From Pseudanabaenales cyanobacterium (lineage in GTDB: Bacteria > Cyanobacteriota > Cyanobacteriia > Phormidesmidales > Phormidesmidaceae), in assembly GCA_022360135.1 (NCBI GenBank), contig JAKSDM010001297.1, positions 1 to 9,990 of the forward strand: 9,990 nucleotides of DNA, given 5' to 3'. The notes under the pieces are model-generated. The model saw nothing but the letters and a program-made list of their open reading frames with translations, searched no databases and was not told the DNA's origin. Positions within the stretch are counted from its first letter, which is position 1. Each line of letters starts with the position of its first letter. Of the stretch, positions 1 to 5,426 are shown in pieces. The position numbers and the translations under genes are program-made.

Positions 1-548
1 CCACTGAGGCCGAATGGGAATACGCCTGTCGGGCCGGAACCACCACGCCGTTTCACTTTGGGACCACCCTCACCACCGATTTAGCTAACTATCGGGGGAC
101 TGATTGGGATTATGGCGGCAAAATCTATAGTGGGGCTTATGGTGTGGGGCCACATGGCGTCTATCGAGAACAAACCACTGACGTGGGAATCTTTTCACCC
201 AATCGGTTTGGTTTATACGATATGCATGGTAATATATGGGAGTGGTGCCAAGATCTATGGCATGATAACTATGGTGATGCCCCCAACGATGGCAGCGCCT
301 GGTTAACCCAAACAAATGAATCTTTTCGTGTTGCGCGGGGCGGGTCGTGGACCTTCCTCCCGGCAACTGCCGTTCCGCCTATCGCAGCCGCAACGCGCCG
401 GACAGCCGTGGCGGCAACCTTGGTTTTCGGGTGGTGTGGGTTTCTGTGTGAGGATTTTCCCTTTACCCTCTTTCCCTTTTACCCTTTGCGGATTTTTCTC
501 TGTACACTTTTTAATATTTCTTTGAGATATTTAATTTTCTCTTGTTAG
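1..548 (+). CDS. FGE-sulfatase/SUMF1-like protein, 5'-truncated by window edge, frameshifted near 3' end; DGR target gene
   Basis: The frame beginning at base 3 reads a formylglycine-generating-enzyme-like domain: TEAEWEYACRAGT, then DLANY, then RFGLYDMHGNIWEWCQDLW, and FRVARGGSW at the C-terminal end. These are the standard FGE/SUMF1 (C-type-lectin fold) landmarks. In cyanobacteria such domains are often ligand-display modules rather than true sulfatase activators, and are common targets of diversity-generating retroelements. After GGSW (ends at 350) the frame breaks. Restoring one base near 353-354 would give a normal ending (CRSAYRSRNAP, then GFRVVWVS) with a TGA at 449-451, matching the copy at 666-784. 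As written, the frame instead runs on through a hydrophobic, non-homologous tail to the TAG at 546-548. The gene is either a pseudogene, a DGR product diversified out of frame, or a sequencing error. The N-terminal part lies outside the window, so any fused effector domain (protease, kinase, NTPase) is unknown. Confidence 0.85.
   Translation, partial: TEAEWEYACRAGTTTPFHFGTTLTTDLANYRGTDWDYGGKIYSGAYGVGPHGVYREQTTDVGIFSPNRFGLYDMHGNIWEWCQDLWHDNYGDAPNDGSAWLTQTNESFRVARGGSWTFLPATAVPPIAAATRRTAVAATLVFGWCGFLCEDFPFTLFPFYPLRIFLCTLFNISLRYLIFSC
335..452 (+). repeat. DGR variable repeat (VR) at the 3' end of the FGE-like gene
   Basis: This 118-bp segment is almost identical to 666-784. Aligning the two, the substituted template positions are 683 (A to C), 686 (A to T), and 695, 719, 737, 745 and 746 (A to G), all adenines. 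One base is deleted at about adenine 685. The only non-adenine difference is 779 C versus 447 T, near the 3' end. By my count 8 of 20 template adenines are altered against 1 of 99 other positions. This is the signature of adenine-specific mutagenic retrohoming. The segment covers the C-terminal end of the FGE/C-type-lectin domain, the usual place for a VR. The 3' end is an adenine-free stretch, as expected for an initiation-of-mutagenic-homing region, and the C/T difference could mark IMH versus IMH*. Confidence 0.88.
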
Positions 549-665
549 CGCGAAGAGCTTAAAATTTTTTTCCGATTTTGGCGCTCACAGTTCCCCTATA
601 CTGCTGATACGCTAGCTTTCTCACTTTGTGAGACCTCGGCGGTGGGACATGGCATACCAGCAGAT
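453..665 (+). other. VR-TR spacer, possible TR RNA leader with small hairpin
   Basis: The stretch contains no credible gene and no Avd-like reading frame. The left part (455-500) is T/C-rich with CCCTTT-like short repeats. Positions 619-633 form a perfect 6-bp stem (TCTCAC/GTGAGA) with a TTT loop, 33 bp before the TR. In DGRs the RNA flanking the TR is structured and needed for cDNA priming, so this hairpin may belong to the TR transcript. That role is inferred from position only. Confidence 0.35.
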
Positions 666-784
666 GCGGGGCGGGTCGTGGAACAATCCTCCCGACAACT
701 GCCGTTCCGCCTATCGCAACCGCAACGCGCCGGACAACCGTGGCAACAACCTTGGTTTTCGGGTGGTGTGGGTTTCTGCGTGAG
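666..784 (+). repeat. DGR template repeat (TR), non-coding copy of the VR
   Basis: This is the 119-bp partner of 335-452, in the same orientation and 213 bp downstream, the common VR-then-TR order. Read in the target frame it would encode GGSWNNPPDNCRSAYRNRNA and then a GNNLGFRVVW stretch. It is rich in AAC/AAT codons at the positions that vary in the VR, which is how DGR templates encode diversity. The sequence just upstream (640-665) does not continue the FGE domain, so the copy is not the end of a second intact FGE gene. I see no other coding role. No RT open reading frame follows it. The alternative, the leftover 3' end of a duplicated target gene, is less likely given the adenine-only differences. 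Confidence 0.85.
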
Positions 785-887
785 CACTCCCGGCTGTCAG
801 AACTGATGGAAGGGATTTCATCGGGCGTACCCTCGGGAGTCCAGACCTGTTCCAGTGAGGTTGGCGACAGCCTCCGCAAATCAACCT

Positions 888-930
888 GAGTCGGTTAGCT
901 TGGTAGGTACGCCGAAGAGTTAACCGACTC
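888..930 (+). repeat. 10-bp perfect inverted repeat downstream of the TR
   Basis: GAGTCGGTTA (888-897) is the exact reverse complement of TAACCGACTC (921-930), with a 23-base loop. It lies 104 bp after the TR. It could be a structured 3' part of the TR RNA or a terminator-like element: a short T-run follows at 946-950, but too far from the stem for a classical intrinsic terminator. A shorter pair, ACTCCCG (786-792) and CGGGAGT (834-840), lies directly after the TR and could form a second, longer-range stem. Confidence 0.45.
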
Positions 931-943
931 TCTCAGTAATTGA

Positions 944-1123
944 CCTTTTTCGCAAACAACCCAGTCTGAATTGGAATGGGTGTTGACCAAGAACAAATTC
1001 AATCGGTATGTTTCTTTAGAAAAGCGACTACAGTTAATTGCAGCGCTCATTTCCCGATCTGAATTGATTGAAATCACCGAAACTATTAAGATCTGTCGTG
1101 ATCCTGTGGATATATCTCAGTGA
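944..1123 (+). pseudogene. Truncated PIN-domain toxin (putative VapC-like, COG1569-type) remnant
   Basis: Reading from 944, just after a TGA, the frame gives FSQTTQSELEWVL, KFNRYVSLEKRL and ELIEITETIKICRDP before the TGA at 1121-1123. This order (S-x-x-T-x-x-E-L-x-x-V-L, then K-F-x-x-Y-x-S-L-E-x-R, then E-I-T-x-x-I-x-x-C-R-D-P) resembles the middle of the PIN-family 'putative toxin-antitoxin component' proteins. Intact members continue from CRDP into the conserved aspartates of the nuclease site. Here the reading stops five residues later (VDISQ), so the second half is gone. The N-terminal half with the first catalytic Asp is also missing, as no start codon or in-frame upstream sequence supports it. 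It cannot be a working nuclease and is best read as a fossil marking a deletion or insertion junction beside the DGR template. Confidence 0.6.
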
Positions 1124-1370
1124 AAGCAGGGTGTAGGGTATAGGGGGGCAGAGGATAGTCCATGTCAATCAAAGCTGCTATAAATACTTTCCTCTTATCA
1201 GAGTTCATTAGTCGAGCCACTGACTGAATACTAAACACTGAGCGCTCATTTAACTCCTAACTCCCGTTACCAAATCCAAAATCCAAAATCCAAAATCCAA
1301 AATCCAAAATTCAAAACCTTTATCGTTCATCATTCATTCTCTTTCCCTCCCTTACCCCCTTACCCAAACT
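1124..1370. other. Intergenic region upstream of cobL with heptamer repeats
   Basis: No gene is visible. It holds a G-rich stretch (1129-1153), an AT-rich middle and a CCAAAAT array at 1270-1317, and then a pyrimidine-rich leader up to the cobL ATG at 1371. I looked for a cobalamin riboswitch B12 box upstream of cobL and found none. No clear promoter or Shine-Dalgarno sequence is apparent. Confidence 0.5.
1270..1317 (+). repeat. Short tandem repeat (CCAAAAT)n, STRR-type heptamer array
   Basis: Five exact CCAAAAT units run from 1276 to 1310, with one degenerate unit on either side. Such heptameric short tandemly repeated repetitive (STRR) sequences are typical of intergenic regions of filamentous cyanobacteria. 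The array's reverse-complement form occurs just after cobL (2655-2723). Confidence 0.92.
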
Positions 1371-2669
1371 ATGCTCACCCCCATTCAGGTTGTTGGCATT
1401 GGCCTAGATGGAGCGGCGGGACTTTCTGCATCAGTGCGAGCCATTGTCGATCAGGCGGATTTACTGGTGGGCAGCGATCGCCATCTTGCTCACTTCCCCG
1501 ATCATCCGGCGGCGAAGTGGGCGCTGAAGAGTTTCAAGTCCTTGATTGATCAGATTCGCCGCCGTCTCTCCCAGTCAGATTCAGAGATCATTGTGGTGCT
1601 GACATCTGGGGATCCGCTGTTTTTTGGCCTAGGACGGTTGCTCTTGGAAGAGTTACCTGCCGAGTGTCTAACATTCCATCCCCATACCAGCGCCATCCAA
1701 CTGGCCTGCAGTCGGATCAAAGTTCCTTGGCAAGATGCCCAACTGGTCAGCACCCATGGCCGTTCACTTGACAGACTAATCCAGGTGCTCAAGCAAGGCG
1801 CAGCAAAAATTGTCGTGCTCACAGATGGTAAAAATACGCCCAATGCGATCGCCAAACTTCTATTAGAACTGAATTTATCCAGGCAGCATCAAATTTGGGT
1901 GTGTGAAAACTTGGGAAGTCCTGATGAACGAGTTCAATCCTTTGCACCCGAAGCGGTAATAGACCAGACCTTTGCACCCCTAAACGTAGTTGTCCTGCTG
2001 GGGCGGACAACGGTAGAGCTGGAATCGCTAGATGCAGATAATTTACCCGCATTTGGATTGCCGGATTCATTGTTTTTGAGCTTTCGAGACCGACCTGGAC
2101 TGATCACTAAGCGAGAAGTTCGTTTGCTGATTTTGGGGGAACTCGCGCTTCGTCCCGGCCAAATTATTTGGGACATTGGCGCTGGAACCGGATCAGTCAG
2201 CATAGAAATTGGGCGGCTTTATCCTCAATCTAAAATTTTCGCGGTTGAAAAAACAGCCATTGGCGCCTCACTCATTCGACAAAACTGTCAGCGTTTTCGA
2301 GTGACTACCATTACCGCAATTCACAACAGAGCCCCTGAGGCGTTAGCGGACTTACCCTCACCTGATCGAATTTTCATCGGCGGCAGTGGCGGTCAACTCC
2401 AGCCCATTCTGGAAATGTGTGGCGCCCAACTCAAGTCAGGCGGAATTCTGGTGTTGGCGATCGCCACACTTGAACACATGAACTCAGTGTGGAGTTGGCT
2501 TGAGCGCCAAACTATGGAACCCAACTCAACCCACTGGCGCCATCGACTCCTGCAAGTACAACTATCCCGATCCGTATCGGTCGCTTCATTAACCCGGTTT
2601 TCCCCACTCAATCCGGTAACCTTGGTGAGGTTAGAAAAAGCGGCAGAACGGAAGATTTTGGAGTTTTAG
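1371..2669 (+). CDS. cobL: Bifunctional precorrin-6Y C5,15-methyltransferase (decarboxylating), CbiE-CbiT fusion
   Basis: This enzyme of cobalamin (B12) synthesis methylates precorrin-6Y at C5 and C15 using S-adenosylmethionine and removes the C12 acetate carboxyl group. The 432-residue length fits a full CobL fusion. The N-terminal CbiE half (about 1-210) opens with VVGIGLDGAAGL and has the tetrapyrrole-methylase motif TSGDPLFFG at 78-86. The C-terminal CbiT half (about 235-425) begins ITKREVR and has the Rossmann SAM-binding motif DIGAGTGSVSIE at 268-279, then IFIGGSGG at 334-341. The ATG at 1371 places the first strand at residue 5 as expected; no strong ribosome binding site is seen. It stands alone, with no other cobalamin genes adjacent, which is usual in cyanobacteria. 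The last codons (ILEF and the TAG stop) are made from a heptamer repeat array that continues downstream. Confidence 0.95.
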   Translation: MLTPIQVVGIGLDGAAGLSASVRAIVDQADLLVGSDRHLAHFPDHPAAKWALKSFKSLIDQIRRRLSQSDSEIIVVLTSGDPLFFGLGRLLLEELPAECLTFHPHTSAIQLACSRIKVPWQDAQLVSTHGRSLDRLIQVLKQGAAKIVVLTDGKNTPNAIAKLLLELNLSRQHQIWVCENLGSPDERVQSFAPEAVIDQTFAPLNVVVLLGRTTVELESLDADNLPAFGLPDSLFLSFRDRPGLITKREVRLLILGELALRPGQIIWDIGAGTGSVSIEIGRLYPQSKIFAVEKTAIGASLIRQNCQRFRVTTITAIHNRAPEALADLPSPDRIFIGGSGGQLQPILEMCGAQLKSGGILVLAIATLEHMNSVWSWLERQTMEPNSTHWRHRLLQVQLSRSVSVASLTRFSPLNPVTLVRLEKAAERKILEF

Positions 2670-2723
2670 ATTTTAGATTTTGGAATTTTAGATTTTAGAT
2701 TTTGGATTTTGGATTTTAGATTT
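2655..2723 (+). repeat. Heptamer array ATTTT(G/A)G overlapping the cobL stop
   Basis: Period-7 units of ATTTTGG and ATTTTAG, with two slipped 8-base units, run through the cobL 3' end. The consensus is the reverse complement of the CCAAAAT array at 1270-1317, so cobL is bracketed by the same repeat in inverted orientation. The cobL TAG stop (2667-2669) is part of a repeat unit. Confidence 0.9.
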
Positions 2724-2726
2724 GAT

Positions 2727-2812
2727 CTCCCCCTCCTCCCTATCTCCCCCTCTTCTCTATCTCCCCCTCCTCCCTATCTCCCTCTCCTCCCTATCTCCCC
2801 CATCCTAGCCAT
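2727..2812 (+). repeat. 17-bp polypyrimidine tandem repeat, about five copies
   Basis: Units of consensus CTCCCCCTCCTCCCTAT start at 2727, 2744, 2761, 2778 and 2795; the last is 18 bp and degenerate. The tract is almost purely C/T on the plus strand. It fills the space between the converging ends of cobL and the CPBP gene, and its right edge touches the CPBP stop codon. Minisatellite-like pyrimidine arrays of this kind are common intergenic filler in cyanobacteria. It could also act as a barrier or weak transcription stop between converging genes, though no intrinsic terminator is evident. Confidence 0.88.
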
Positions 2813-3721
2813 CTACCCATTAACTAGAGCCTTCCCAACCCAAATGACTGCAGCGGTTCCCAGCAGCAGCAATATCGTCATCAGTCCAGCCAGGGGTTGA
2901 CCGGGCTTTCCGATCATCCATTCAGGTCCTTTACCCGTTTGGATAGTCGCCTCAGCCGTATCTAAACTGGCAATCCCCCAAATCCAACCCGTGTGCAATC
3001 CCCAAGCCAAACCCAGGCTCCCGTCGCCAGCCCAACGAGCTAACACCAAGACCATACCCATTAGCCACAGACCAGGTAATGAGGGAACATTTTCTTTGCC
3101 TTCCCAAACCAGGTGCAGCACGGCGAATATCAGGCTTGAAACTGCAGCCATTACCCAGGGGGAGTACGCTTGCAGCAGCTGGTTGACCAAGAATCCTCGA
3201 AAGACCAACTCCTCCGTCAAACTGATCCATAAGGTCAGGAAAAGCAGGGGCAATGCGATCGACTTCAAACTGGGAATGGGGTCAGATTCTGCTACGGTTT
3301 GAGCTTTCTCAGTCGCTGCTTGATCGCAATTGGAGCGGGTGGAACGCCATTTGATCCAACCTAGCTGCTTTTGTATGGCTACAAAGAGCCCTAAACCGAG
3401 AATAGCTAAACCGATCCCAAGCACTAAAGAAATACCCAGAGATCTTTTCCAAGCCAAACCATAATCGCTAAAAGGAAAGCCCTCTAACTGCGCCAATCCC
3501 CATAAGATAAAGGGGGCAATCAAGTACAGAGAAACGAGTAGGGGTAATTTCTGGCTAGGAGTAGCGGGTTGGGGAGGTCTCCATTTAAGTGAGATCGCCA
3601 ATGGAATCGCAACTGGCAACCAGAGAAGCAGCCAAACGAAAAAGAAAAGCAGTATTTTTGCGATCGCCGACGCTTCCACTAAAGCGACCCATATGCTAAA
3701 TGAGTGAAAAATAGCAATCAC
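2813..3721 (-). CDS. CPBP family intramembrane glutamic endopeptidase (CAAX protease/Abi-type)
   Basis: This is a 302-residue, very hydrophobic protein with several predicted membrane segments (about 20-45, 60-78, 95-116, 155-172, 187-205, 217-230, 278-298). The CPBP (type II CAAX prenyl endopeptidase / Rce1-like) signature is intact: E-E-L-V-F-R at 170-175, F-A-V-L-H ending at His203, and G-L-H-T-G-W with His243. In this family the two glutamates and the two histidines form the catalytic centre inside the membrane. Natural substrates in cyanobacteria are mostly unknown. The frame opens with GTG at 3721 and has no nearby ATG, so the exact start is uncertain. It lies 56 bp downstream of the cyAbrB gene on the same strand, so cotranscription is possible. 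A soluble linker at about 122-150 separates two membrane blocks. Confidence 0.88.
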   Translation of the reverse strand: MIAIFHSFSIWVALVEASAIAKILLFFFVWLLLWLPVAIPLAISLKWRPPQPATPSQKLPLLVSLYLIAPFILWGLAQLEGFPFSDYGLAWKRSLGISLVLGIGLAILGLGLFVAIQKQLGWIKWRSTRSNCDQAATEKAQTVAESDPIPSLKSIALPLLFLTLWISLTEELVFRGFLVNQLLQAYSPWVMAAVSSLIFAVLHLVWEGKENVPSLPGLWLMGMVLVLARWAGDGSLGLAWGLHTGWIWGIASLDTAEATIQTGKGPEWMIGKPGQPLAGLMTILLLLGTAAVIWVGKALVNG

Positions 3722-3777
3722 AAAACTAAAGCGGCAAACTAAACCGCCATTAATACAAAAAGCTATATTCGTGAGAC

Positions 3778-4161
3778 TTAGTCGTCGTCGACACCTGTAT
3801 CGATTTGAATCAGGTGGATATGTTTATATCCGAGTTTAATCTCAAATTCGTCACCGGGCTGGAGGCCCATTTCTTGAGTATAAGTTGAACCAATGACGAT
3901 TTGTCCATTCTTATGGACACTGACTCGATAAGTGGGTTCTCGACCTCTTCCGTCCTTTGCTCCCTCAGGGCTCAGGCTGATGCCTCGCGCCGCTAACAGG
4001 GCATTGTAAAAGTCCGCCAAATTGACCCGAATCTGCTTATCTTTCGTAACGCTATAATAACCGCACTCCTTAGCCCTTTCCTTTTTAGGCAGATGAGATA
4101 GTTCGTCGAACCTTTTAAGAAGAGCCTTTCCCGTCAAAGGCTCCATTTTGGTGTCAGCCAT
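3778..4161 (-). CDS. cyAbrB-type transcriptional regulator (cyanobacterial AbrB-like)
   Basis: The 127-residue protein has the cyanobacteria-specific cyAbrB layout. An N-terminal region (LTGKALLKRFDELSHLPKKE, then CGYYSV at 33-38, and a block with the FYNALLAARG motif) is followed by a C-terminal AbrB/SpoVT-like DNA-binding region (about 75-121: GREPTYRVSVHKNGQIVIG and QPGDEFEIKLGYKHIHLIQ). Family members bind DNA broadly and tune carbon/nitrogen balance, hydrogenase and stress genes; whether this is the cyAbrB1 or cyAbrB2 paralogue cannot be settled by eye. The ATG start is supported by an AAGGAA directly upstream. An acidic tail (DTGVDDD) ends the protein. The CPBP protease gene follows 56 bp downstream on the same strand. 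The roughly 1 kb gene-free region upstream probably holds its promoter. Confidence 0.93.
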   Translation of the reverse strand: MADTKMEPLTGKALLKRFDELSHLPKKERAKECGYYSVTKDKQIRVNLADFYNALLAARGISLSPEGAKDGRGREPTYRVSVHKNGQIVIGSTYTQEMGLQPGDEFEIKLGYKHIHLIQIDTGVDDD

Positions 4162-4466
4162 TTCCTTAGAAAATTCCTTTGCTTCCTACATTCTGAACAA
4201 TAATGACAGACCACTCTAAATTTTGGAGTTCGTTAATATAGAGGTTTACGTTATGCACGCTAGGCCCGCTGATATTTAATAACATTTTTGAAGAAGTAGC
4301 AAAAAATAGCCAATAAAATATGGAAATCTACTTAACTATCTATGCATATCTAAAATCAGTATAGTTCACCTTGCAGTTGATTTTTATTTCTTGAAAGGGG
4401 GGAGATGGAAATAGGGAGACCCTAATCAGCCCCTTAGATTCTTCTGTAGAGATGAATCATATCACA

Positions 4467-4498
4467 AAATAAATTGGGCCTGTCAACCCAATTTATTT
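4467..4498. repeat. Perfect 12-bp inverted repeat (hairpin, 8-nt loop)
   Basis: AAATAAATTGGG (4467-4478) is exactly reverse-complemented by CCCAATTTATTT (4487-4498) around an 8-base loop. The second arm overlaps one copy of a 12-bp direct repeat, TTTGGGTTTTAT, found at 4496-4507 and 4515-4526. It may be a transcription terminator (a T-rich stretch follows), a small-RNA structure or a mobile-element end; nothing decides between these. Confidence 0.7.
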
Positions 4499-4567
4499 GG
4501 GTTTTATAGACTTCTTTGGGTTTTATCGATTTAGCGAGATTAATTAAGTTGAGTACTTTGATCGGTT

Positions 4568-4663
4568 TCATACCAATTCCGTATGAGATTGCACAGAATG
4601 GGTGCGCCAAAACCTTGCTGGCCATAATTTTGTTCTATGCAGGTTCAAAAATAATTGGTATCA
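4568..4663. repeat. MITE-like segment with short terminal inverted repeats
   Basis: ATACCAATT (4570-4578) and AATTGGTAT (4653-4661) are perfect inverted copies; extending two bases outward gives 10 of 11 matches. They enclose about 75 bp without coding capacity. Size and layout fit a miniature inverted-repeat element or its remnant. No clear target-site duplication is visible, so this stays tentative. Confidence 0.3.
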
Positions 4664-4772
4664 CTTGGGTGACGCCGCAGATCACCCTCTCTACCAAGGC
4701 GTAGCTCTTTTCGATGGAGGCTAAATGCTTATGTGCTTCGGTAGATTCTCTATCGAGTCACTTCCTGATAAA

Positions 4773-4793
4773 TTGTGCGGCTCTGCCGCATAA
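4773..4793. repeat. G+C-rich REP-like hairpin
   Basis: TGCGGC (4776-4781) and GCCGCA (4785-4790) pair perfectly around a TCT loop. The stem extends to nine pairs if one G-U pair is allowed. No T-run follows on either strand in the way a standard intrinsic terminator needs. Confidence 0.5.
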
Positions 4794-5183
4794 AAACTTA
4801 ATTTTCTACAGCCCGACTCCCGACTCACTATTTTCAAGCTAGAGTAGGCAGATGATTTAATAATTTTTTCTCTAAAAATTAGGAGATCTTGATTTATTTC
4901 TCTATTTGGACAAATATTTTCTGCAGCCTGGGTATGCTGAGCGCTTTAAGAACGGTTTAAGCCCATTAAGTTTCTTAGTATGCCGCCGTTTAATCGACGC
5001 TACTTCCAGATCATGCCGTCTTGCTGAATGATTGGAATAAATACTTAGCCCTGTTTGATTCCTCTTTTCAAGTGGATTACTCGGCAATGCAGTTGGGGCG
5101 GTCGTCTTCCAAAAGTGAATAGTTAGAATAATCTTATATTGGCCGCCTTCCCTATACTGTTGAATACAGGTGAATGTAGGAAA

Positions 5184-5390
5184 ATGAATTCTGAATCTAA
5201 CCTTTCTGAACAGCAGCCAAGTTCCGAGTTAACCTCTGGTCAAGTCGCCAATCAACCAGAACCTGCTTTCGGCTGGACTGTTTATGCTGAACAACTGAAT
5301 GGCCGCTTTGCCATGGTAGGGTTCGTAGCGCTACTGCTGCTAGAACTGATTACTCGCCAAGATTTTTTCACCTGGCTAGGCTTGTTCTAA
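5184..5390 (+). CDS. hli: High-light-inducible protein (Hlip/Scp), one-helix chlorophyll a/b-binding family
   Basis: This 68-residue protein has a hydrophilic N-terminal arm (1-29) and one transmembrane helix carrying the chlorophyll-binding signature AEQLNGRFAMVGFVALLLLE (residues 35-54). The E-x-x-N-G-R and A-M-x-G-F residues that bind chlorophyll and pack helix pairs are all present. Hlips sit in the thylakoid membrane, bind chlorophyll and carotenoid, quench excess energy, and assist photosystem II assembly and repair. They are normally induced by high light, cold or nutrient stress. I chose the ATG at 5184 because AGGAAA sits just before it. An upstream in-frame start at 5139 would add 15 residues atypical for the family. 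The gene converges with the secreted protease gene 36 bp downstream. No convincing HLR1 light-response motif was found upstream. Confidence 0.93.
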   Translation: MNSESNLSEQQPSSELTSGQVANQPEPAFGWTVYAEQLNGRFAMVGFVALLLLELITRQDFFTWLGLF

Positions 5391-5426
5391 TGACTAGTCG
5401 CCTAGAACAGATAAGCCAGTCTGACT

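Larger units (their letters stand above)
4162..5183. other. About 1 kb intergenic region without a credible gene
   Basis: This is an AT-rich stretch between the divergent cyAbrB and hli genes. Short open frames exist on both strands (about 60 codons) but have no recognisable motifs, ribosome binding sites or gene-like composition. It contains a perfect 12-bp inverted repeat (4467-4498), a 12-bp direct repeat (4496-4507 and 4515-4526), a pair of terminal-inverted-repeat-like sequences (4568-4578 and 4653-4663) and a G+C hairpin (4773-4793). The ends probably hold the cyAbrB and hli promoters, but I could not assign -35/-10 boxes with confidence. A small RNA gene is possible. Confidence 0.6.

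Noticed and set aside
559..879. Minus-strand open frames of 106 and 63 codons across the template repeat
   Set aside because: They are antisense shadows of the TR and the spacer, with Pro/Arg/Cys-rich composition and no motifs; the adenine-specific pairing with the VR explains the sequence better.
895..1077. 60-codon minus-strand frame
   Set aside because: It is antisense to the PIN-like remnant, which has recognisable family motifs on the plus strand.
1270..1317. CRISPR array
   Set aside because: The units are 7 bp with no spacers; this is a short tandem repeat.
1124..1370. Cobalamin riboswitch upstream of cobL
   Set aside because: No B12-box-like conserved sequence or matching stem pattern was found; the region is mostly repeats.
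2709..2900. 63-codon plus-strand frame rich in Pro, Ser and Leu
   Set aside because: It is a translation of the polypyrimidine tandem repeat and the antisense of the CPBP gene end.
3731..3747. Intrinsic terminator between cyAbrB and the CPBP gene
   Set aside because: Only a 4-bp GCGG/CCGC stem can be formed and the following T-rich stretch is interrupted; too weak to call.
4434..4704. Overlapping 62-63 codon frames on both strands
   Set aside because: No ribosome binding sites, no motifs, and they overlap inverted repeats that force open frames in both directions.
4902..5087. 61-codon minus-strand frame
   Set aside because: Low-complexity basic peptide without motifs or start signals.
5139..5183. 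Upstream start for the Hlip gene
   Set aside because: The ATG at 5184 has a ribosome binding site and gives the usual family length.
5391..5426. Bidirectional terminator between hli and the protease gene
   Set aside because: Only a short imperfect pairing (GTTCTA/TAGAAC) is visible, without adjacent T-runs.
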